From Haliscomenobacter sp965225875 (lineage in GTDB: Bacteria; Bacteroidota; Bacteroidia; Chitinophagales; Saprospiraceae): a stretch of DNA of 64,000 nt. This document shows, piece after piece, positions 1-9,100 of the stretch. Location: contig NZ_CBDDBS010000002.1 of assembly GCF_965225875.1 (NCBI RefSeq), positions 1,054,001-1,118,000 of the forward strand, given 5' to 3'. A program made the position numbers and the translations under genes. The notes beneath the pieces were generated by a model. The model was given only the letters and a program-made list of their open reading frames with translations, had not been told where the DNA came from and did not search any database. Within the stretch, counting starts at the first letter, position 1. Each line of letters opens with the position of its first letter.

Positions 1-1
1 A

Positions 2-3000
2 GGCCTGGACTATGGTGACTTACCTAGCCCATTGTACGCAACGACGGAAACCAACGACGGTCCACGCCACGGGGTGAGTGAAGATCCGAAGGTATACATT
101 GGCACCAAGCCTGATGTTGAACCAGACGGCCAACCGAATGGTACAGCAACAGGTGATGGAGCAGACGAAGATGGGGTAACGCCCCCAGCGATGTTGTTCC
201 AAGGTGAGACTGCGAGCTTCACGGTTAACGTAACGACAAATACAACCGCGTACCTGTATGGGTACATCGACTGGAATAAAGATGGAGACTTTGGGGATGC
301 AGACGAAGTTCAGTTTGCAACAGTAGCAGCCACTGGGCCAGTCACCTTGACGTTCAATGTACCACTTGGTGCAGTGATCAACAGCGACCTGGGTGCACGT
401 TTCCGCTTGGGAACGGTACAGGATCAGGTGGATCAGGCGACAGGTTTTGCGATGGATGGAGAAGTAGAAGATTACCTGGTGCGGGTGAAAGGCCTTGATT
501 ATGGTGACTTGCCGAATCCATATGCGACGCTTGAAGCCAACGATGGCCCACGTCACGGCATCGCCGAAACACCAACGACCTACCTGGGCGCTGGAGTAGA
601 TGTGGAAGCAAATGGACAACCAGATGCAGATGCAGGTGAAATCAATGGCGGCGATGGTGCCGATGAAAACGGCGTTATCGAACCTGCGATGATCTTCCAG
701 GGCGAGAAGGCTAGCTTCACAGTGAACGTAACCACCAACACCACCGCTTATGTGTACGGCTACATCGACTGGAATGGCGATAAAGATTTCAACGACGCAA
801 ACGAAGCCCAGTGGACTACAGCTACCAGCACGGGTCCAGTAACATTGACTTTCAATGTGCCGCTGAACGCAGTGATCAATACCGATCTGGGTGCTCGCTT
901 CCGCGTAGGTACCGTCCAGGATCAGGTGGATCAAGCCACTGGCTTTGCGATGGACGGCGAAGTGGAAGACTACCTCGTACAGGTGAAAGGCCTGGATTAC
1001 GGCGACTTACCTGACTTCTTTGCCAACGTAAGCACCGGAGACTATCAAACAAATTATGCAAATAACGGCCCCCGCCACGCTGTGCCCGCCACCCCAAAAC
1101 TGTTCTTAGGTACAGTGGTTGACGTCGATGCCGATGGTCAACCCGACCTCGGGGCTGGTGAAGATGGTACAGGCGGTGACGACAATGATGGTGATGCAAG
1201 TGATGATGAAGATGGCGTAGTTGGCCCACCGATGATTTTCCGTGGAGAAGAAGCCAGCTTTGCAGTTACCTTGAACCTGACGAACCTGACGGGCACTACC
1301 GGCTATGTTTATGGCTACATCGACTGGAATGGCAACGGTATTTTGGGTGATACTCCTGCGGAAATAGCAAGTGGCTCTAGTGCCGCAAGCGGCCCGATTA
1401 CCCTGATCTTCGATGTACCGCTGGGCGCAGTAGCCAACAGCAATCTGGGTGCCCGCTTCCGGGTAGGTAGTGTAGAAAGTCAGGTAAATGTACCCAACGG
1501 CTTTGCGATGGACGGTGAAGTGGAAGACTACCTGGTACGAGTCAAAGGCCTGGACTTTGGTGACTTGCCACTGCCTTACGCCACACTTGACAGCCAAGAT
1601 GGCCCACGCCATGCAGTCAGCGAAACCCCTCAAGTTTACCTGGGTAGCACCGTCGACATCGACGATGACGGCCAACCCGATGCAGACGCTGGCGAACTCG
1701 ACGGTGGTGATGATGGCGACGCAACGGGCGGTGATGATGAAGATGGAGTGATTGAACCCGCAATGTTGTTCCGCGGAGAGACCGCCACCTTCCGGGTAGC
1801 AGCGGTGAACAATAGCGCAAACACAGCTTATGTATACGGCTACATCGACTGGAACAAGGATGGTGACTTTGCGGATGCCGATGAAGTACAATTTGCGACC
1901 GTTGCTGCCAACAGCAACACAAGCGTCAACCTGACTTTCAATGTGCCTCTGAACGCAGTAATCAACAGAGATTTGGGTGCTCGTTTCCGGGTAGGTACCG
2001 TCCAGGATGAAGTGGATCAAGCCACCGGCTTTGCCATGAACGGGGAAGTGGAAGACTACCTGGTACGGGTCAAAGGCCTGGATTTTGGGGATTTACCTCC
2101 TAGTTACGCAACAACCGATAACAACGACGGCCCACGGCATGCCCAATCCGAGAACCCACAACTCTATTTTGGCGGTAAGCCAGATGTGGAACTCGATGGA
2201 CAGCCCGATCCAAATGCTGGCGAAACTGGAAACGGTGACGGTGTGGATGAAGATGGCATTGTAGAGCCAGCGATGCTCTTCCGTGGCGAAGAGGCTCGTT
2301 TCAAAATAAATGTAAGGAATACGAGTGGTCAAACAGCCTTTATTTATGGCTACATTGACTGGAATAACGATGATAAATTTGATGGTCCTGCTGAAGTAGC
2401 CAGTGCTACACTGGCTGGATCGGGCATGATTGAACTGGTTTACCAGGTTCCTCAAAATGCCGTGATCAATACCGACCTGGGTGTCAGATTCCGGATTGGT
2501 ACCGTGCAGGATCAAGTGGATCAAGCCACTGGTTTTGCGATGGACGGGGAAGTAGAAGACTACCTGATCCAGGTGAAAGGACTCGACTTCGGTGACGCTG
2601 GTGAGACCTTCCCGACCACCGATGCGCAGGATGGCGCTCGTCATGGCGTTACCGATCCTGCAAGCTTGTACTTTGGGACTACGGTGGATGTAGAACTGGA
2701 CGGCCAGCCCGACGACGACGCTGGTGAAACTGGTGGTGGTGACGATGGCAACGGAGATGATGAAGATGGCGTAAGTATGCTGGATGCCAACGGCAACCCA
2801 AGCATGCTGATCACCTGTTTGGAAACGACCATGCGCATCAATACTGTAATTCCGGTCGGGCAAACTGCCTACCTGCAAGGCTGGATCGACTTCAATGACG
2901 ATGGCGATTGGGCGGATGCGGGTGAGCAGGTAGCCAAGGATATCGCCTTGACTAGCGCGAATGGCACCTACTATTTGACGTTCAAGGTGCCTTGTGATGC

Positions 3001-6000
3001 CAAAGTGACGCCTCGTACCTTCTTGCGTTTCCGCTTGAGTACAACTCCAGGATTGAGCTACACTGGCTTTGCCATGGACGGGGAAGTAGAAGATTACGTA
3101 GAAGTGCTCAAAGGCCTTGACTTCGGCGACTTGCCGACCAAGCCTGGTACTGCCCTGTTCCCAACCACCTTGGCCGACAATGGTCCGCACCATGTATTTG
3201 ACCCAACTGCCCCTGCGCTGACACTGGGCAGCAACCTGGATGCTGATCTTGATGGCACCCCATCGACTTTTGCCGATGGTGATGACAAAGCCGATGGATC
3301 AGATGATGAGGATGGCATTACCTTCCTGACTCCGCTGCTCCCCGGCCAACAGGCTTGTATCGAGATCGATGCGGTTAACAACACTGGCCAAACTACCTAC
3401 CTGTATGCGTACATGGATTACGATGGTGACTGCGTTTTGGCACCACTGTTCAACATTCCTGTACCTGCGGGCGGCTTAAACAACTTCCGTTATTGCTTCA
3501 CAGTACCCAGCGATAATTCAACGAGTGGGGCTATGGCCTTCTTCCGCTTCCGTTTGGGCACGAATGCCAATGAAGTCAACGTTCCGACGGGACTTGCAAT
3601 GAATGGTGAAGTGGAAGATTATAAAGTTAGTTTGTACAAAGTAGGTAACCTGGTATGGGAAGACCGCAACAACAACGGCCTTCAGGACAATGCTGAAAAA
3701 GACCTGGGTATCAATGGAGTGCCCGTAGCCCTGGTGTATGCTGGAGCAAATGGTACCATTGAAACGGACTTGAGTACACTACCTTCTTCCGGCGGAATAG
3801 GTGCAGGCGATGACTATGTCTTGTACACCACCACGGCGAGTGTGACCTTCGGCGACGGTGTAGTGACCAAAGGCATCTACTACTTCTGTGGCTTGATTGA
3901 AGGCAAATACGACATTGTCTTCTTCGATCCAAAATCAGGTACGGCTACCCTGCCCAACAACATCTCCCAATCGGTGGATGAAGACAAGGACAGTGATGGC
4001 TTAGGTATTACCGTTCCCGCCAATACACCAAAACGCAGCCACACAGGCTTGTTTATGCTGAGTGGCGACCTGGTAAAAACAGAAGCAGGCATTGGGGACC
4101 AAGACTTGTCCAAAGCTCCAAATACCAACGATGTACTGGGTTATCCCGACAATCGGGTAGATCAGCGCTACGATCAGGGTTACATCTTCCTGGATTATGG
4201 AGATTTACCACAGGAGACTGAACTGGCTACTGCGCACTACAATACCACGAATGCCGAAAACGGCCCTCGTCACTTGGTGAAACCAGACTTCTATCTGGGT
4301 GCATCCATCGATGCAGAAACCGATGGCCAACCGGATGATCAAGCTGGATCAGGTGCTTACGGCCCAAGTGAAGGGGATGATGCAGCGAATACTGATCCAA
4401 ACGCCTGGAAATACGGAGTAGGCAACGATGACGAAGACGGCATCAAATTCCTGACCCCGCTGATCCCTGGCTACGAGGCTTGTATTGAGTTGAAATACGT
4501 CCTTCCCGACAACTTCAATGGCCCTGACGGCTACTTGAATGCCTGGATTGACTACAACGGCAACGGTACTCTGGACGCTGGTGAAAAACTGGCCTGGACG
4601 AAAATCAATGGAGCTATCGCGCCGATTGAACCGACCACCGGAGCGCTGGAGTTGGATAAAATCTACATGATCAACGGTGGAGGTAAAGTGATCGTTTGCT
4701 TCAAAGTACCTGCCGATGCAGCCTACTTTGATGGCAACATCTTCAGCCGCTTCCGTTTGAGCGAAAACCCACGCCTGAGCCCTGATGGCATCCTGCCCGC
4801 AGAATCGGGTTACCCCAACGGGAAGATCCCTTGTGGTGAAGTGGAAGACTACTTCATGAAGCTCTCCAAAGTGGGCAACCTGGTATGGGAAGACCGCAAC
4901 TACAATGGCCTTCAGGATGCTGGTGAGCCACCGATCAAAGGTGTACCGATGAAATTGGAATACGCGGGTCTGGATGGCGTGTTTGGCTCTGCCAACAAAG
5001 CCACTGACCTGGAATACACCTACCTGGATACCACCGATGCCAGTGGCCGCTACTACTTCTGTGGCTTGATTGGGGACAATGACTACGATCCATCCGGGGT
5101 TGACACGGCAGTGTACAAACTGACGGCACAAGACCCTGCGGGAATGACCCCCACCATGGACCTGAACAGTGCAGCTGCTTGTGAGAAGACCGATGCCAAT
5201 GGCAACGATACAAACATTGATGATAAAGTGACCAGCGAGGTGTTCGCCATTGACAACCCAATGGGCTTGTGCAAAAATGAACTGCACCCCGTGGGCATCA
5301 ACGACCAGGGCACCGTGGGTACCTTCCCGGATATGCAGGTAGACGAAACGCATGACTTTGCTTATGTGGGCTTCGACTATGGTGACTTACCCGTTGCAGG
5401 CACCAACTACCTGACCCTGCGCGACTCCCTCTCGGTGGCCTTTAGTGGCAAATTTGGCCCACGCCACGCCATCCAACCCAAACTCTACCTGGGTGAAGGT
5501 GTCGATGGTGAACTGAATGGCCAGCCCGATGCCGATGCGGGCAGCAAAAACGGAGGTGACGACGATGGCCAGGGCTTATTTGGCAAAGGATCATTTGCGG
5601 ATGATGAAACCGGTGTACGCCTGCTCAGCCCAATGATCCCCGGTGAACTGGCTTACCTCAAAGTGACCTACACCTCACAGGATACGGTTATTGCAGGAGG
5701 CTATGCCAACAAAGATCCGTACTTGCGCTCCTTCATCGACTTCAATGGTGATGGCGACCTCAATGACGCTGAGGATGTGCTGAGCTTTACTGCCATGGGT
5801 ACCAATATGAGTACTTTGGCCAACATCACCGCAACGGATAACCCAATCCTGCCCGGTGGAGTAAACCAAATGCGGGTACTGGCCTTCCGGGTACCACTTA
5901 CCGCTACTTACCGCGACGGCACGGCCTTTATCCGCCACCGCCTGAGCTGGGAAGCGAATCTGGGACCAGACAACAATGCCTTCCACACCGCAACTTCCCC

Positions 6001-6100
6001 ATTTGTGAATACGGCTTTGGCCTACCCACGGGGTGAAGTGGAAGACTACGCAGTACCGGTAGCCAAAGTGGGTAACCTCTCCTGGTTCGACCACGATGCG
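2..6100 (+). repeat. Tandem array of nine GEVED-domain coding repeats
   Basis: Units start at GLDYGDLP (or FGDLP), pass NDGPRH, DGQPD, DEDGV, YIDWN, ARFRxGT and end at GEVEDY. The first six units are spaced roughly 500-560 nt apart and share long near-identical DNA stretches, for example around the phrases VQDQVDQATGFAMDGEVEDY and TFNVPLxAVIN. Units 7-9 are longer and more diverged and are separated by SdrD/B-like segments. The array was probably longer upstream, because the window opens inside a linker. Such DNA identity favours copy-number change by recombination (inference). Confidence 0.85.
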
Positions 6101-9100
6101 AAAGGTGATCAGAACGAAAATGACTTTGTGAAAGATCTGCAACTGGTGTTAGTTTGGGGCGGTATCGATGAAACTTCTGGTCAATTCGATACAGTGGGTT
6201 ACCAAAGCACTATGGGCTCAGCCGGTAGCGTGACAGATGTACTATACAACTTGTCGATCGTTCCAAACGGTACAGCCACCATGCCCCCAGCCAGCAACGA
6301 CACACCCGGTCAGGTTGTAAAAACCAACGCTCAGGGCTTGTACTCCTTCCAGGGTTTGATTCCTGGAAACTACTACCTGGTGCCTTTGAAATACTTGCAG
6401 CCTGATTCAGCCAGCTTTGTGAATGCTTATCCCAAGCACCGGGTCTTGACCCTGAAGGACAACCTGGGATCGGATGATCAAAACGACAGCGACGGCATGC
6501 CAGGAGCACTGATCCGCATCAATGACGGCAATGGCCGTGAACCAGAAGTTTGTGTGAGCCCCCAACCTAAGGGTGAGCGTGGCAAACTGGATTCACTGGA
6601 TGCCGAGAACATGAAGTTGATGTCGGGTCGCCCATTCCCCGATAGTTTGTACAACCAGACCATCGACTTCGGCTGGGTGGATGAACCGAACATCGAAGCC
6701 AACCTGGACATCGTAGGGGTTTATTTCCCAACCAGCCAGATTTGTGGCAACTTCAATGTGATCTTGCACATGTGTGTGAAAAACCCACAAGAAGTACCAC
6801 TCGATAGCTTACAAGCCTTCCTGAACCTGAAGGATGCCTACGGAGATGCCTTGTACACGGCTACCAAGCCAGTGGTGAGCATTGCCGATAGTGCCTATGT
6901 CAAAGGTCCGGCTTATGGCAAATTCCGCAAGTCGCAAGTGGGAGCCAAAGCACAACTGGTGCCCAACCCGAACTACGATGGGGTGACCGATACCCGATTG
7001 CTGGTTCCAACTAGCGAGGACGCGAACTTCGTACTCAAGGGTGACTCAGTAGTTTGTATCCGCGTTGAGTTTGAGATTGATCCAAACAAAACGACCAAAT
7101 ACCCTTGGATGTCGCAGGGCAGCGTGACGACTCGTGCAGTAGGACTCACTCCTACTGGAACCAAACGGCCACTGACCGACTACTTTGTGAAGAGCCCTCG
7201 TTTTGGCAAGCACATTGTAGTGAGCGATCTGACGGATGAAATCGACGACCCAACACTTGAAGGAGATAGGATCGCCTTTGAAGGTACGGTAGCTGACCGT
7301 GATTACAGCTCGACTGATACCGACAAGTACCTGGACGAAAACAACAAAACGGTACAAAACGACGAGTGCTGGATCAAAACCCAGTGGGTATCTGGTCAGC
7401 ACGATGTGAAGGTGGCCCTCAACAGCAAGTGTGAAGCCATCATCAATGCCGAGATTTTTGTACCGAACTTCGATCCAGCTTGTGGTTTTGACAAGTACAC
7501 CGAAGGCAGCTACTACGCAGTGATCATTCAGGACAAGTGGACTTTGGAAACCGTATGGACTTCCGACGATCCTCGTCCATTTGATGCCCGCAATTACTGG
7601 GGCCGCAACCTCATCTACAAGGTGAAGAGTGTAGCCAATCATTGTTACCCAATCTGGGGTGAATTCATTCTGGAAGACAAGATTGCTCCAGTGGTGAAAT
7701 GTGCTCCTGAAACGGACCGCAAAGTGGTGGGCAGTACGCCAAGTGGCACTTATACCTTCGTATGTACGGACATCGACAGCATCCTGAATGTGAAGAAGTC
7801 TTGGACGAATACGAATTATGCTTACTACACCGGAGTGGCAGTAGCCAATGACTCTTGTGGCAATACCTGGTTGGACAATGTGAGTGACGTACTGGAAGTG
7901 CTGGCTGATTGTGACCAATCTGCCAATGCAGGCTTCGTCTACGCCCGCATCAAACGCAGCTTCATCTTCACGGATGAAAAAGGCAACCAGACGACTTGTG
8001 TGCAGATCATCAACTTCCGTCGCCCCCGCATTGTACTGCCCGAATGTAAGGTAGAAGTACCAAACAACCTGGCCAATGCTTCGGCCAATCTGTTGCCCGC
8101 TGATTTGATCAAGGCACCATTTAACCTGGCTGAATCTGTACCTTACTTCATCAATGGAGCAGGCAAGCGGATTTACCTAACGGGCCGTGACTATTGCAAC
8201 CTGGCCGTAAACTACACCGATGAAACGGTCTTCACCATCGGTCAGTGTGGTCGCAAGATTGTACGCCGCTGGACTTTGCTCGACTGGTGTTATGGCCAAA
8301 AAGGCAATCAAACGGCTTACCCTGTGTACCACATCATTCCGGGTGCTGACGCCGATTGCTACGCAGATCTGACCTGGAACGAAGGCGCAAACATGTTGAC
8401 TTGGGAACAGGTGATCATTGTGGGTGACAACGGCGATCCAATTGTGAAAGTACCTGACTTTGACCGTGATGGTGTGCAAGGCAGCGGCTACACCGGTGGA
8501 GAGCGTGATAACCCTGCAGTTGACAAACTGCCTGCTTACGACGCGGGTGACGTACTCGAGTTTTCTACTAGTCCAATGGACTGCCGCGGCAGCTACTTGT
8601 TCACTCGGGCCAACCTGGAAGTAATCGAACAAAGCAAGTGGTGCTTCGACCTGGAAGTGGTTGAACGCAAAGCCATCCTAGACCTGTTTGAGCGCCCCAC
8701 CGGACGCTACGAATGGAAGAAAGATCCACAGGTGATCGTAAAAGGCGATTGTGACAAGGGCTACCAAATCACTGGTGTACCAATGGTTGGCAATTGGTTC
8801 TTGCGCCTGCGGGTGTACGACGTTTGTTACGGCGATACTGTGATCTACTACCCCATCCGGGCGGTAGACAAGATTGCTCCAACGATGGTATGCGACGACA
8901 AATTGGTGCTGACCCTCGATAACACGGGCTTTGGACACGTGAGTGCCGCCCAGGTTGACGAAGGCTCCAACGACAACTGTGGCAAAGTAGAATGGATGCG
9001 GGTACGCCGTCCGATTGCGGAAGAGTGCAACGCCAACTTTATTGGGGTCAAAGGAGTGGTGGACGCCAACAACAACGGCAAAATTGATCCTTACGATCCA

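Noticed and set aside
458..6049. Regularly spaced repeats that might suggest a CRISPR-like array
   Set aside because: The units are about 500 nt, lie in one protein frame and encode GEVED domains; there are no short repeats with unique spacers.
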